A stretch of 64,000 nucleotides of DNA, taken from the NCBI RefSeq assembly GCF_900106745.1, contig NZ_FNNV01000025.1, positions 1 through 64,000 of the forward strand, given 5' to 3'. The position numbers and the translations under genes are program-made. The DNA comes from Paenibacillus sp. CF384. Lineage in GTDB: Bacteria; Bacillota; Bacilli; Paenibacillales; Paenibacillaceae. Every line of letters starts with the position of its first letter. The stretch's first letter is position 1. Positions 8,345-19,199 of the stretch are shown here, piece by piece. The notes under the pieces were generated by a model that saw only the letters and a list, made by a program, of their open reading frames with translations, searched no databases and was not told the origin of the DNA.

Positions 8345-9724
8345 CTATGTTACAGGTGTCGTGCGTGTTGACGGTCTTCGCGATGCGCTTGTGGCACTGT
8401 TGCTCGAGCCGGAGCTCGGTCTGCTGCCACTAGAGCTTGTGCTGGGTCTGTTTCTCGGCGCAGGTGGCGGCGTTACAGCAGAAGTGTCCAGTGAGGCCAG
8501 GAACTCCTCGTTATCCTTCGTATCGGCAAGCTTCTTCAAGAAGCCATCTACAAACTCCATGGAATCGTTCATGTTCTTGCGAATCGCCCATACTTTATCC
8601 AACTGCTCTTTGGTCAAGAGCATCTCTTCACGGCGCGTTCCCGAGCGGCGCATATCGAGCGCAGGGAAAATACGGCGTTCTGCAAGCTTACGATCCAGAT
8701 GAAGCTCCATGTTGCCCGTACCTTTAAATTCTTCATAAATAATATCATCCATACGCGAGCCCGTCTCGATAAGCGCAGTTGCCAGAATTGTCAAGCTGCC
8801 GCCTTCCTCCACATTACGCGCAGAACCGAAAAACCGTTTCGGACGGTGGAATGCCGCCGGATCAATACCTCCGCTAAGCGTACGACCTGAAGCTGGCACA
8901 ACCAAGTTGTATGCACGAGCAAGACGCGTGATGCTATCCAGCAAAATAACGACATCTTTCTTATGCTCCACAAGCCGCAAAGCACGCTCCAGCACCAATT
9001 CCGCTACTTTAATATGATTTTCCGGCAATTCATCGAACGTCGAAGCGACAACCTCGCCTTTCACTGAACGAGACATATCCGTTACTTCTTCCGGGCGTTC
9101 GTCAATGAGCAGTACAAATAATTCGATTTCCGGATTGTTGGTGGAAATGCTGTTGGCAATTTCTTTAAGCAGCAATGTTTTCCCCGCTTTAGGCGGTGCT
9201 ACGATAAGTCCGCGCTGGCCAAGGCCAACAGGCGCAAGTAAATCCATAATCCGAGTAGATAATTTAGGCTGGGCGGTTTCGAGAACTAGTTTCTTTTCGG
9301 GATAGAGAGGAGTAAGGGCTGGAAAATGAAGGCGTTCTGCAGCATGTTCGGGGCTTTCTCCATTAACGGCATTTACTTGAAGTAATCCAAAAAAGCGTTC
9401 GTTTTCTTTGGGAGCACGGCATTTGCCAGAAACTAAATCTCCTGTGCGGAGGTCAAACTTGCGGATTTGAGAGGCTGAGATGTAGATGTCCTCTGGACTT
9501 GGCAAGTAGTTAATCGGTCGTAGAAAGCCGAAACCTTCCGGTAAAATCTCAAGTACACCTTGCATAAACATAAGTCCGCTCTGCTCTGCTTGCGCGCGCA
9601 GTATTGCAAAAATCAATTCTCTCTTCTTCAGCTGGCCATAGCCCTGAATTTGATGCTGTTTGGCCAGTTTATAAAGCTCCGTGAGCTTCATCACTTCAAG
9701 ATCCGTGATCTGAAGTTCAGACAT
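8345..9724 (-). CDS. rho: Transcription termination factor Rho
   Basis: 459 residues from the ATG at 9724 ([18 protein letters not shown]); the longer frame uses a TTG with no ribosome-binding site. N-terminal Rho domain and cold-shock-like RNA-binding fold ([15 protein letters not shown]), then the RecA-like hexameric ATPase with Walker [11 protein letters not shown], Walker [15 protein letters not shown] and the Q/R loops. The last about 40 residues are a Ser/Pro/Arg/Thr-rich disordered tail not typical of Rho. Rho unwinds RNA from elongation complexes to stop pervasive and antisense transcription. Neighbour order murA-rho-rpmE matches B. subtilis. Confidence 0.97.
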   Translation of the reverse strand: MSELQITDLEVMKLTELYKLAKQHQIQGYGQLKKRELIFAILRAQAEQSGLMFMQGVLEILPEGFGFLRPINYLPSPEDIYISASQIRKFDLRTGDLVSGKCRAPKENERFFGLLQVNAVNGESPEHAAERLHFPALTPLYPEKKLVLETAQPKLSTRIMDLLAPVGLGQRGLIVAPPKAGKTLLLKEIANSISTNNPEIELFVLLIDERPEEVTDMSRSVKGEVVASTFDELPENHIKVAELVLERALRLVEHKKDVVILLDSITRLARAYNLVVPASGRTLSGGIDPAAFHRPKRFFGSARNVEEGGSLTILATALIETGSRMDDIIYEEFKGTGNMELHLDRKLAERRIFPALDMRRSGTRREEMLLTKEQLDKVWAIRKNMNDSMEFVDGFLKKLADTKDNEEFLASLDTSAVTPPPAPRNRPSTSSSGSRPSSGSSNSATSASRRPSTRTTPVT

Positions 9725-9834
9725 AGTATCACCACTTTTATCAAGGTTCAAGGTGAAACGGCTATCGCCGTCCTAATGGCGGCGCAGCGCATTTCACTCC
9801 GCACAAATATTTCCAAGCCTCATCCATCATTGCC

Positions 9835-9896
9835 GGAATCAGCCTACTCTATTCCAGCGGCTGATTCCTATAGCAGAATAGAATAGCATCCTGCTA
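9835..9896 (-). repeat. Two inverted repeats between murA and rho
   Basis: On the plus strand a 10-bp perfect inverted repeat GGAATCAGCC/GGCTGATTCC spans 9835-9868. A second one, TAGCAG/CTGCTA, spans 9871-9896. Neither is followed by a T tract, so they do not look like intrinsic terminators. They lie in the rho leader. Confidence 0.5.
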
Positions 9897-9910
9897 TTAC
9901 CCCATTCCAC

Positions 9911-11158
9911 CTACTCGCGCCAAACGTCTGCGCCGAGCATCCGTAAATTCTCGACTAAATTGTCATAACCACGATCAATATATTCCACGCCTGTGATCTC
10001 CGTAACGCCTTCGCTCACCGTTAATGCCGCCACGACAAGCGCCGCGCCTGCACGCAAATCAGCAGCACGTACTTTCGCCGCATTCAGTGCACCGCCTTCG
10101 ACAATAGCCGAACGGCCTTCCACCCGAATGTTAGCGCCCATTCGCGTTAATTCCGGGACATGCTTGAAGCGATTGCTATAAACATAGTCACTTAGAATAC
10201 TTACTCCCGAAGTCTGAGTCAACAGACTGGTCATAGGGGATTGCAAATCCGTGGCGAAGCCGGGGTACACAAGGGCTTTCACATCAATTGCTTCATACTT
10301 CGGTTGTCCTACAATACGAATGGACTCGTCCATTTCATAGACATGAACACCCATCTCTTGCAACTTAGCCGTTACTGCTTCCATATGCTTCGGAATGACA
10401 TTATCAATTAATACGTCACCGCGCGTTGCCGCAGCGGCAATCATGTACGTGCCTGCTTGAATTCGGTCAGGTATGATGGAGTGCCTGCAGCCATGCAGCC
10501 GTTCAACACCTTCAATACGAATCGTTTCTGTTCCGGCACCTTTGATCTTGGCACCCATCGCGCTAAGAAGCGTAGCTACATCTATGATTTCAGGCTCTTT
10601 TGCCGCGTTTTCGATAATGGTAGAGCCCTTGGCCCGGGAGGCCGCAAGCATAATATTAATTGTCGCCCCGACACTTACAACATCGAGGTAAATCTTCGCG
10701 CCGCGCAGTTCCTTCGCCACAATCCGTACGGAGCCGTGGTCGTTGGTCACTTGTGCACCAAGCGCTTCAAAGCCTTTAATATGCTGATCGATTGGGCGAG
10801 GCTCGAAATTACAGCCGCCCGGCAAACCGATTGTCGCTTCGCCAAATCGGCCAAGCAGCGCACCCATCAAGTAATACGATGCACGAAGCAGCTTTACTTT
10901 CCCGTTGGGCATCGGAATGGATTGCATGGCGGAAGGATCAATGACGATAGAGTCTCCACTCCAATGTACATGTCCACCAAGCTCTTCTAAGATTTCACTG
11001 TATACGGCGACATCGCTAAGGTGAGGCAAATTATCAAGCGTGACCGTAGATTCTGCCAATATTGCCGCAGGTAGTAAGGCAACTGCACTATTCTTCGCGC
11101 CGCTGATTTGCACGGTGCCGCGCAGCGGACGTCCGCCGCGGATCATTAATTTATCCAT
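9911..11158 (-). CDS. murA: UDP-N-acetylglucosamine 1-carboxyvinyltransferase
   Basis: 415 residues, typical MurA length. Catalyses the first committed step of peptidoglycan precursor synthesis, transferring enolpyruvate from PEP to UDP-GlcNAc; fosfomycin target. The catalytic-loop cysteine is present in [15 protein letters not shown] (about residue 115), and the N-terminal [15 protein letters not shown] motif is intact. Position between fbaA and rho corresponds to the B. subtilis murZ (murAB) paralogue rather than murAA, so a second copy probably exists elsewhere. Confidence 0.96.
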   Translation of the reverse strand: MDKLMIRGGRPLRGTVQISGAKNSAVALLPAAILAESTVTLDNLPHLSDVAVYSEILEELGGHVHWSGDSIVIDPSAMQSIPMPNGKVKLLRASYYLMGALLGRFGEATIGLPGGCNFEPRPIDQHIKGFEALGAQVTNDHGSVRIVAKELRGAKIYLDVVSVGATINIMLAASRAKGSTIIENAAKEPEIIDVATLLSAMGAKIKGAGTETIRIEGVERLHGCRHSIIPDRIQAGTYMIAAAATRGDVLIDNVIPKHMEAVTAKLQEMGVHVYEMDESIRIVGQPKYEAIDVKALVYPGFATDLQSPMTSLLTQTSGVSILSDYVYSNRFKHVPELTRMGANIRVEGRSAIVEGGALNAAKVRAADLRAGAALVVAALTVSEGVTEITGVEYIDRGYDNLVENLRMLGADVWRE

Positions 11159-11242
11159 CAGTTCTTATTATCCTCCCATCCGGAAGAGAGCAACAAAACG
11201 AGCAGCCGCTATCCAGTACATAACATAAACCCTATATGCCAC

Positions 11243-11297
11243 AAAGCAAGCGCTCCTTCTATCAAGAGATTTCTTGACGGACGGGAGCGCCTGCTTC
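11243..11297 (-). terminator. Hairpin after fbaA
   Basis: A long imperfect stem (AAGCAGGCGCTCC with GGAGCGCTTGCTTT, plus an inner GTCAAGAA/TTGAT pairing) lies downstream of fbaA. The T tract is poor, so termination strength is uncertain. Confidence 0.55.
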
Positions 11298-11342
11298 TGA
11301 TTCGCGCTAAACGCGGCTGTTCGATTCTATAGCTTTCGGAAG

Positions 11343-12197
11343 TTAAGCCTGGTTGCTGCTGCCGAACAACCGGATTTTCTCTTGAACGACTGCTTTCATT
11401 GCGGAACGAGCTGGTACCAAGTATTTACGCGGATCGTAAACCGATGAACTTGCGCTAAGCACTTCGCGGATCGCGTTCGTGCAAGCCACTTGGTTCTCTG
11501 TATTTACGTTGATTTTGCCTACGCCTGCAGCGATGGACAAACGAATCGCTTCGTCTGGTACGCCGGAACCGCCGTGCAATACAACCGGTACTGGAATAGC
11601 ATCCGATACTTTTTGAATGATATCATAATGAATTTTAGGTTCGCCTTTGTACATACCGTGAGCTGTACCAACAGCAATAGCCAAGCAGTCAACGCCTGTT
11701 TCTTCGTAGAAACGGATTGCTTCTGCCGGCTTAGCAAGCGATGCATCTTCTTCGTCAACGCTGATATCATCCTCAACGCCGCCGATTGTGCCAAGCTCGC
11801 CTTCAACGGATACGCCCATAGCGCGAGCCGCTTTAACCACTTGTTTAGTCAATTCGATATTTTCTTCTAGTCCGTAGTGGGAACCGTCAAACATAACGGA
11901 AGAGAATCCTGCACGGATACATTTCATCGCAACTTCAAAGCTGCTGCCGTGATCCAGGTGAAGTGCGATTGGCAAACCGGATTTCTTCGCTGCTGCTTCT
12001 GCAATAGCAACTGTGTACTCGATACCCATATATTTAAGGGCGCCTTCAGATACACCAAAAATAAATGGCGCGTTTTCTTCCATTGCGGCTTCTGTGATCG
12101 CTTGCGCGAACTCCAGGTTGTTCATATTGAACTGACCGACCGCGAATTTGTTTGCTTTTGCCTTTGGCAGGAATTCATTCATCGAAACGAGTGGCAT
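11343..12197 (-). CDS. fbaA: Class II fructose-1,6-bisphosphate aldolase
   Basis: 284 residues. Zinc-dependent aldolase of glycolysis and gluconeogenesis, cleaving fructose-1,6-bisphosphate to dihydroxyacetone phosphate and glyceraldehyde-3-phosphate. The catalytic Asp and zinc His are in ALHLDHGSSFE (about residues 79-89). A second zinc His is in the VGTAHGMYKG region, and the phosphate-binding VLHGGSGVPDE loop is intact. It follows spo0F as in B. subtilis and has its own upstream -10 element. Confidence 0.96.
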   Translation of the reverse strand: MPLVSMNEFLPKAKANKFAVGQFNMNNLEFAQAITEAAMEENAPFIFGVSEGALKYMGIEYTVAIAEAAAKKSGLPIALHLDHGSSFEVAMKCIRAGFSSVMFDGSHYGLEENIELTKQVVKAARAMGVSVEGELGTIGGVEDDISVDEEDASLAKPAEAIRFYEETGVDCLAIAVGTAHGMYKGEPKIHYDIIQKVSDAIPVPVVLHGGSGVPDEAIRLSIAAGVGKINVNTENQVACTNAIREVLSASSSVYDPRKYLVPARSAMKAVVQEKIRLFGSSNQA

Positions 12198-12357
12198 GGT
12201 TCTCTACTCCTCCTAGTGTTTTATGAAGCATAGCGCTTCATAAATTTGTCTTTGATATGCGACGCTTCGCAAAACCGCCTCAGCACGAGTGCCGACAACC
12301 GGCATTGAAGACATGCGCTTATATAACGAAAACACGCTTCAAATATCGCACCAAATG

Positions 12358-12363
12358 ATTATA
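12358..12363 (-). promoter_or_regulatory. Extended -10 element upstream of fbaA
   Basis: TGTTATAAT on the minus strand fits an extended -10 (TGnTATAAT), 160 bp upstream of the fbaA start. The -35 is weak (TTGTAC at a 20-bp spacing), so the call rests mostly on the extended -10. Confidence 0.5.
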
Positions 12364-12427
12364 ACACAATCATGAATCGTTTGGTACAAGTCTTGGAAAT
12401 CGATGCAGCGCGCAGCTGAATGCGGAC

Positions 12428-12469
12428 AAAAAAAAGCAGCAGGACCCTTGTGCTTAGGATCCTACTGCA
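12428..12469 (-). terminator. Terminator of spo0F, overlapping its stop codon
   Basis: GCAGTAGGATCC pairs with GGGTCCTGCTGC and is followed by eight T residues. The 5' arm contains the last codons and the stop of spo0F. Confidence 0.88.
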
Positions 12470-12852
12470 TACCAGCCGCCAGCTTCTTCGCTGCGCAGTT
12501 GTAAGTTAACCGCCATTCGCATCTCATCAATATCGAACGGCTTAGTGAAATGCATAAGCGCGCCGTGATCAGTCGCTTCTTTAATCATGTCAAGCTCGCC
12601 ATAAGCGGTCATCATGATGACTTTAATGTCTTTGTTGATCGCTTTGACATGCTTTAATATTTCCAATCCGTCCATACCCGGAATTTTCATATCAAGCAAA
12701 ACGAGATCCGGTGCTTCGTTTCTCACAATTTCCAATGCGATCTTGCCGTTAGGCGCTTGGAACGTTGTGTAGCCCTCGCTGCTGAACACTTCCATCAGCA
12801 ATATACGAATACCATTCTGATCATCGACAATTAAGACTTTCTTGTTTTCCAA
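12454..12852 (-). CDS. spo0F: Sporulation phosphorelay response regulator Spo0F
   Basis: 132 residues, a single receiver domain without output domain. Acidic pocket DDQ (about 10-12), phospho-acceptor Asp in [17 protein letters not shown] (about 54), conserved Thr in VIMMTAYGE and Lys in [11 protein letters not shown]. Very similar in pattern to B. subtilis Spo0F ([10 protein letters not shown]). It relays phosphate from sensor kinases to Spo0B and then Spo0A. The start is a TTG with AGGAGGG seven bases upstream. A sigma-H-like promoter lies upstream. The C-terminus is slightly longer than in B. subtilis. Confidence 0.96.
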   Translation of the reverse strand: MENKKVLIVDDQNGIRILLMEVFSSEGYTTFQAPNGKIALEIVRNEAPDLVLLDMKIPGMDGLEILKHVKAINKDIKVIMMTAYGELDMIKEATDHGALMHFTKPFDIDEMRMAVNLQLRSEEAGGWYAVGS

Positions 12853-12922
12853 CTTGAAACCCTCCTATGAATGTACGACAACCATCGTCACGATTGGATT
12901 TGTATTCCATATTCGTTAATGA

Positions 12923-12948
12923 TTTCGAGCCACAGCACTCATATTCCT
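12923..12948 (-). promoter_or_regulatory. Candidate sigma-H promoter of spo0F
   Basis: On the minus strand AGGAATA is followed after 14 bases by CGAAA. This approximates the sigma-H consensus RWAGGAxxT-N14-HGAAT with a few mismatches. B. subtilis spo0F also has a sigma-H promoter. The start codon is about 70 bp downstream. Confidence 0.45.
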
Positions 12949-12977
12949 GCTTTTGCTGGAAAAAAACTTCAAGACGA

Positions 12978-14729
<1,752 letters not shown>

Positions 14730-14736
14730 ATGCAAT

Positions 14737-14766
14737 AGTTTACTCTGCGCAGATACCCCATGTCAA
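14737..14766 (-). promoter_or_regulatory. pyrG promoter
   Basis: A consensus TTGACA (14761-14766) and TAAACT (14737-14742) on the minus strand, 18-bp spacer. This places the start at the GGGC seven bases downstream. Confidence 0.8.
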
Positions 14767-14794
14767 GAGACGCAGGGGTCCCGCAGATTCGAAT

Positions 14795-15379
14795 CTATTT
14801 GTCTTCTTCGTCTTCCTCGTCGTCGAAGTCATCCTCAGCATCTTCTTCGTCAGCCGCACCATCTGCGCCTTCTCCGTCTTCAATGCCGTCTTCTTCAAGC
14901 TCTTCATCGTCGATGACAACTTCTTCGTCGCCTTCCGCTTCTTCTTCCGCTTCGTCGAAGAGTTCTTGATCCTCATCATAAGAATCGAAGTCGTCCTCTT
15001 CAGCAGCGTAAGTTTCCTCTTCCTCGTCCGGATAGAGATCGTCGTCGTCCTCTTCATCATTGATGATACGGGAACGCTTCGCATTGCCGACCGGATCCTC
15101 GTTCTTCTCAACCGGATACCAGCGTTTCAATCCCCACATATTGCTTCCGACGCACGCGAAACGACCGTCGATATTAATTTCCGTATATACTTGCGCAATC
15201 ACTTGGTTGATTTGATCTTGGGAAAAGCCCCGAACTTTGGCAATCTCCATCATTAGGTCGCGATAGTAAAACGGCGTATTCGCCGCTTTAAGCAATTCAA
15301 ATGCCAAATCAACCATCGGCATTTCCTTGATGCGCTCAGAATCGATTTTCAAGACAATCTCGCTGCTCATTTCGGACAC
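14795..15379 (-). CDS. rpoE: RNA polymerase delta subunit
   Basis: 194 residues. The N-terminal globular HARE-HTH domain (about 10-85, ERIKEMPMVDLAFELLKAA) is followed by a long, almost purely acidic C-terminal tail (Asp/Glu about 95-194), the hallmark of the Firmicute delta subunit. It destabilises open complexes and helps RNA polymerase recycle. The tail is somewhat longer than in B. subtilis. Immediately upstream of pyrG as in Bacillus. AGAGGAAG precedes the ATG, and a TATAAT lies about 85 bp upstream. Confidence 0.96.
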   Translation of the reverse strand: MSEMSSEIVLKIDSERIKEMPMVDLAFELLKAANTPFYYRDLMMEIAKVRGFSQDQINQVIAQVYTEINIDGRFACVGSNMWGLKRWYPVEKNEDPVGNAKRSRIINDEEDDDDLYPDEEEETYAAEEDDFDSYDEDQELFDEAEEEAEGDEEVVIDDEELEEDGIEDGEGADGAADEEDAEDDFDDEEDEEDK

Positions 15380-15525
15380 TTCCTCTCATGTCAAACTGCT
15401 TGAACGCTAGAAAACCGACTTCGCTGTCCTAGCAGGAGAAATCGTTTTGCGCGTTAGCAATCCATTATCAAATTATAGTAAAACCTATTTCTTTGGAAAA
15501 AGCAAGCGCCCCCCGCCTATGAGAG

Positions 15526-15559
15526 CAAAAAGAAAAAGCGAAGGAGGCGCCTTCGCTTT
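15526..15559 (-). terminator. Minus-strand terminator without an obvious gene
   Basis: AAAGCGAAGG pairs with CCTTCGCTTT and is followed on the minus strand by TTTTTCTTTTTG. No convincing minus-strand gene ends here; the next feature upstream is the plus-strand protease. Confidence 0.7.
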
Positions 15560-15760
15560 GACTGTATCCTTCCGGATGAGGCGTTGCCGCTGTTTCCGGT
15601 ATAAGAGCCCGTTAATGACTCTTGGTCTATTCTATGTGCCCGTACGGCGAATGACACGGTTTGCAGCCTAATTATGTGAAAAAAGGCAAGTTGCTCATAC
15701 AGCTTGTTGCGCTCGTTCATACAATACTGCAGCATGATTCGCCATGGAGGGGAAGCCAAC

Positions 15761-16900
15761 TTGGACAGATCCGCAGTTCTCCGCCTGCTGCACAGCGCAT
15801 TAACTCATACCACGTCAGCCGCCAAGCGACGAATCGTCCGCTTTCGGCAAAAGAGCGACTATGAGCGCTTCCTTCAAGAATGGTCGAATATCGACAAAAC
15901 CGTGGCGAATGCGGCCGGCGCCATCCGTCATTTGCCATTCATTCAAGGCTTTTCTTTGCGCGTGCCGAATGACGTACTTCGCTCTCATACCCATGACGGA
16001 ATTTGGATCGAGAATGACCCGCTCCTATCGGTGCATTCCTCCTCCATATATAAACCTGTACTCCGTGAGAAAGGGATCCCTTGGGGCGTGCAGGAAATCA
16101 AAGCGCCGCTTGCTTGGAGTACAACCACCGGGCACCGCGTGAAGGTGGGCGTCATTGATACCGGCGTGGATTTCAGTCATCCGGATTTGAAGCAATCGCT
16201 GGGCCGGGGCATCAACCTGCTTAATCGCGGGTCGCTTCCGCATGATGACAATGGACACGGCACCCATATTGCCGGCACCATCGCTGCGGCCAATCAAATG
16301 CATGGCATGATCGGCGTCGCTCCGCGTGCCACGGTCTATCCCGTGAAAGCATTCGATCAGAACGGAAGCGCCTTTGTCTCTGATATCGTACTCGGCATCG
16401 ATTGGTGCGTGCGCAACAATATGGATATCGTGAATATGAGCTTCGGCATGAAAACACGGAGCAAGTCGCTGCTGACCGCCGTAACCAACGCTTACAATGC
16501 AGGCGTCATTATCGTCGCGTCTTCCGGCAACGATGGCAAACGGAAGTCAATTGACTACCCGGCACGTTACCCGCAAACCATTGCCGTCGGTGCAACGAAC
16601 CGGCTGCGAAGGATCGCCCCGTTCAGCAACCGCGGACTGTATATCGACGTGTACGCCCCGGGCGACAAGATTCTCTCCTCTTGGCTGCGAGGCAAATACA
16701 ACGAAATGAGCGGCACCTCCATGGCCACCTCACATGTGAGCGGCGCCATCGCTTTGCTTCTTGCTCACCGTCCGGGGTTATCGCCAAATGACATCAAGGC
16801 TGTCGTCAAACGATCCATGCTGCCTTTAAGGGGCACAAAAGCTCCCCGGATAACCGGAGAGCTCGATGTAATGCGAATGCTTCAGGCCGGGGACCGATAA
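15761..16900 (+). CDS. S8 (subtilisin-like) serine peptidase
   Basis: 379 residues from a TTG at 15761 preceded by GGAGGGG eight bases upstream; in-frame ATGs further upstream lack a ribosome-binding site. Catalytic triad intact: Asp in VGVIDTGVDFSHPDL, His in NGHGTHIAGTIAA, Ser in SGTSMATSHVSGAI. No signal peptide is visible with this start; the N-terminus is basic (AKRRIVRFRQKSDYERF) and about 110 residues precede the catalytic domain, possibly an I9-like propeptide. It could be intracellular or exported by an unrecognised route. Convergent with argS, 27 bp apart. Confidence 0.9.
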   Translation: MDRSAVLRLLHSALTHTTSAAKRRIVRFRQKSDYERFLQEWSNIDKTVANAAGAIRHLPFIQGFSLRVPNDVLRSHTHDGIWIENDPLLSVHSSSIYKPVLREKGIPWGVQEIKAPLAWSTTTGHRVKVGVIDTGVDFSHPDLKQSLGRGINLLNRGSLPHDDNGHGTHIAGTIAAANQMHGMIGVAPRATVYPVKAFDQNGSAFVSDIVLGIDWCVRNNMDIVNMSFGMKTRSKSLLTAVTNAYNAGVIIVASSGNDGKRKSIDYPARYPQTIAVGATNRLRRIAPFSNRGLYIDVYAPGDKILSSWLRGKYNEMSGTSMATSHVSGAIALLLAHRPGLSPNDIKAVVKRSMLPLRGTKAPRITGELDVMRMLQAGDR

Positions 16901-16927
16901 GGTTCGCGGCCTTGATTGTTTAATGGG

Positions 16928-18607
16928 CTACATGCGCTCCGGCGCGGAAACGCCGACAAGGCGCAGAACGTTCGCAATAGCTGTACGAGTCGCACCAAGC
17001 AGGGCGAAGCGAGCTTGCGTTTGAGCCGCGTCTTCTGTAATGACGCGATCTGCGCGGTAGTAGCTGTGGAACTGCGACGCCAGCTCGTAAACGTAGCGAA
17101 TCAGGCGATGTGGTGCGTATAGCGAAGCGGCATCCGCGATTTCCTGCGGCAGCTCGCCGATTTTGCGGAGAAGATCGAATTCATGCTCCGTAGTCAGCTG
17201 GCTCAGATCCACTTCCGCAAGCGGCAGGATCGCAATGCCTTGCTCTTCGGCCTGACGGAAAATGCTGCAGATCCGCGCATGCGCGTATTGCACATAGAAT
17301 ACCGGATTCTCATTGGAAGTCGAGATCGCGAGATCCATATCAAAATCAAGATGGGAGTCCATCGAACGCATCGTGAAGAAGTAACGAATCGCATCGATAC
17401 CCACTTCCTCGCGCAGGTCTTCCATCGTCACGGCTTTACCTGTCCGCTTGGACATCTTGACCTTCTCGCCGTTCTGGAACAAGCTCACCATCTGCGCGAT
17501 CAAGACAACAAGCTTCTGAGGATCGTTGCCCAGTGCTTCCATAGCCGCTTTCACGCGCGGAATGTAGCCGTGGTGGTCGGCGCCCCAGATGTTGATCATT
17601 TTGTCGAAGCCGCGGCCGAATTTGTCGCGGTGGTAAGCGATGTCCGGCGTCAAATAAGTATACGAGCCGTCATTCTTCACAAGCACGCGATTCTTGTCGT
17701 CTCCGTAAGCCATCGTGTTCAGCCACGTAGCGCCGCCTTCTTCGAATACTTGACCACGCTCGCGAAGCGCTGCCAGCGCCTGCTCGACTTGGCCGGATTG
17801 GTAGAGCGAAGTTTCGCTGAACCATACGTCGAATTCCACGCGGAAGTCGCCGAGATCGCGCTTGATCTTATTCAGCTCGCGCTCCAAGCCGTAGTCACGG
17901 AAGAAGGTGAACCGCTCTTCGTCCGACAGCGACAGCAGGCGGTCGCCTTCGGAATCGGCAAGTTCCTTCGCGAAGCCCTTGATGTCTTCGCCGTGGTAAC
18001 CGTCTTCCGGCATTGCCGCATCTTTCCCAAGCGCCTGCTTGTAACGAGCCTCAATTGAAAGCGCCAGATTAGCAACCTGATTGCCCGCATCGTTAATGTA
18101 GTACTCTCTCGTAACCTTGTACCCTGCAAAATCAAGTACATTACATAGTGCGTCACCAACTGCTGCACCGCGAGCATGACCCAAATGCAGGCTGCCTGTC
18201 GGGTTAGCGCTGACGAATTCCACTTGCACGGTCTCACCCGCTCCGGTATCGATACGTCCGTAGTCCGCACCTTGCTCAAGCACTTGACCCACTACCGGAT
18301 ACAAGTAGCTGCGGTCCATCCGGAAGTTGATGAAGCCGGGACCTGCAATCTCTGCGCCTTGAATCGAAGCCTTCTTCATATCCAGATTCGCAATGATCGC
18401 TTCAGCGATTTGACGCGGGTTCTTCTTCGCCAGCTTCGTCAGCTGCATCGCCGCATTGGTGGCGAGATCGCCATGCGCCTTATCCTTCGGTACTTCCAGC
18501 ACAAATACCGGAAGCTCTTCACGGGCTGCCAGCCCTGCCGTTACGACCGCATCCGCGATCGCTTGTTTCACCTGCTCGTGCAGCTGTACTATCACATTCG
18601 TTGTCAT
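16928..18607 (-). CDS. argS: Arginyl-tRNA synthetase (primary copy)
   Basis: 559 residues. Class I synthetase with N-terminal Arg-tRNA additional domain 1, HIGH signature as HLGH in [23 protein letters not shown] loop as KMSKRTG, and the C-terminal DALR anticodon-binding domain ending [13 protein letters not shown]. Start ATG at 18607. Located after ywiB as in B. subtilis, so this is the ancestral copy. No T-box is visible in front of ywiB-argS. Confidence 0.97.
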   Translation of the reverse strand: MTTNVIVQLHEQVKQAIADAVVTAGLAAREELPVFVLEVPKDKAHGDLATNAAMQLTKLAKKNPRQIAEAIIANLDMKKASIQGAEIAGPGFINFRMDRSYLYPVVGQVLEQGADYGRIDTGAGETVQVEFVSANPTGSLHLGHARGAAVGDALCNVLDFAGYKVTREYYINDAGNQVANLALSIEARYKQALGKDAAMPEDGYHGEDIKGFAKELADSEGDRLLSLSDEERFTFFRDYGLERELNKIKRDLGDFRVEFDVWFSETSLYQSGQVEQALAALRERGQVFEEGGATWLNTMAYGDDKNRVLVKNDGSYTYLTPDIAYHRDKFGRGFDKMINIWGADHHGYIPRVKAAMEALGNDPQKLVVLIAQMVSLFQNGEKVKMSKRTGKAVTMEDLREEVGIDAIRYFFTMRSMDSHLDFDMDLAISTSNENPVFYVQYAHARICSIFRQAEEQGIAILPLAEVDLSQLTTEHEFDLLRKIGELPQEIADAASLYAPHRLIRYVYELASQFHSYYRADRVITEDAAQTQARFALLGATRTAIANVLRLVGVSAPERM

Positions 18608-18648
18608 GTAAGTCTTCAATCCCCCTGGTTCGCTTATCAATCTGTAAG

Positions 18649-19107
18649 TTATAGCTCTTCCGCCTGCAGCCGAAGCTGGAACTCTCCTGTCGGTTCATCG
18701 TTAACTAGCAGTGTATAATGCCATTCGAGCAGCATCGGCAGATCCGGCTTTAACTGGCCGTCGCTCGGTCCGGTCTTGGTTAAATCGCCAAACTGAACCC
18801 AAAGCAGCTTCGTCTCCGTCTCCAAATGAAAGGCGGCATGCGCCGATTCATAATGACCGGTACGCTTGGTGCCGGCGACAAATGTCTGCAGCGACTCTAC
18901 ATCGCCGCGGCGCGTGACACTAAGCTCGCCGTCCCGATAGCGAATGATCGTCCGCACGACGCTGTCGCCTTCACCCTCGCTCGTTTCCTCGTATCGGACA
19001 AATACAGAGGAGCCCTTGCGAAACCATTCACCGCTAAACGTATTCTGTTCCACTTCCCCATCGATGTCGCTTCTCAGTGATATCGTTACATTCGCTCTGT
19101 CTGTCAT
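18649..19107 (-). CDS. ywiB: YwiB family (DUF1934) protein
   Basis: 152 residues, predicted beta-barrel (calycin-like) protein of unknown function. Alternating strands are seen throughout ([29 protein letters not shown]). The start at the ATG 19107 has GGGAG nine bases upstream; an earlier GTG is too close. It lies 41 bp upstream of argS, the B. subtilis argS-ywiB arrangement, and probably shares its transcript. Confidence 0.85.
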   Translation of the reverse strand: MTDRANVTISLRSDIDGEVEQNTFSGEWFRKGSSVFVRYEETSEGEGDSVVRTIIRYRDGELSVTRRGDVESLQTFVAGTKRTGHYESAHAAFHLETETKLLWVQFGDLTKTGPSDGQLKPDLPMLLEWHYTLLVNDEPTGEFQLRLQAEEL

Positions 19108-19199
19108 GATCACGGTCTCCCGTCGCCTGAAATGCTTATGTCCTCATCATATACAGGAGCACCCCTAATTTCAATGCCCGCGCCTATAGCCGAGCGCTT

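Noticed and set aside
14740-15256. Frames antisense to the rpoE acidic tail (Ser-rich, Phe/Val-rich or Lys/Arg-rich)
   Set aside because: GAA/GAT-rich codons of the acidic tail produce open shadows in other frames; none has start signals.
15517-15759. 80-codon minus-strand frame ending near the orphan terminator
   Set aside because: No ribosome-binding site, no recognisable domain, and it overlaps the promoter and start region of the protease gene.
17183-18058. 291-codon plus-strand frame inside argS
   Set aside because: Antisense shadow of argS; composition rich in His, Arg and Val without recognisable domains.
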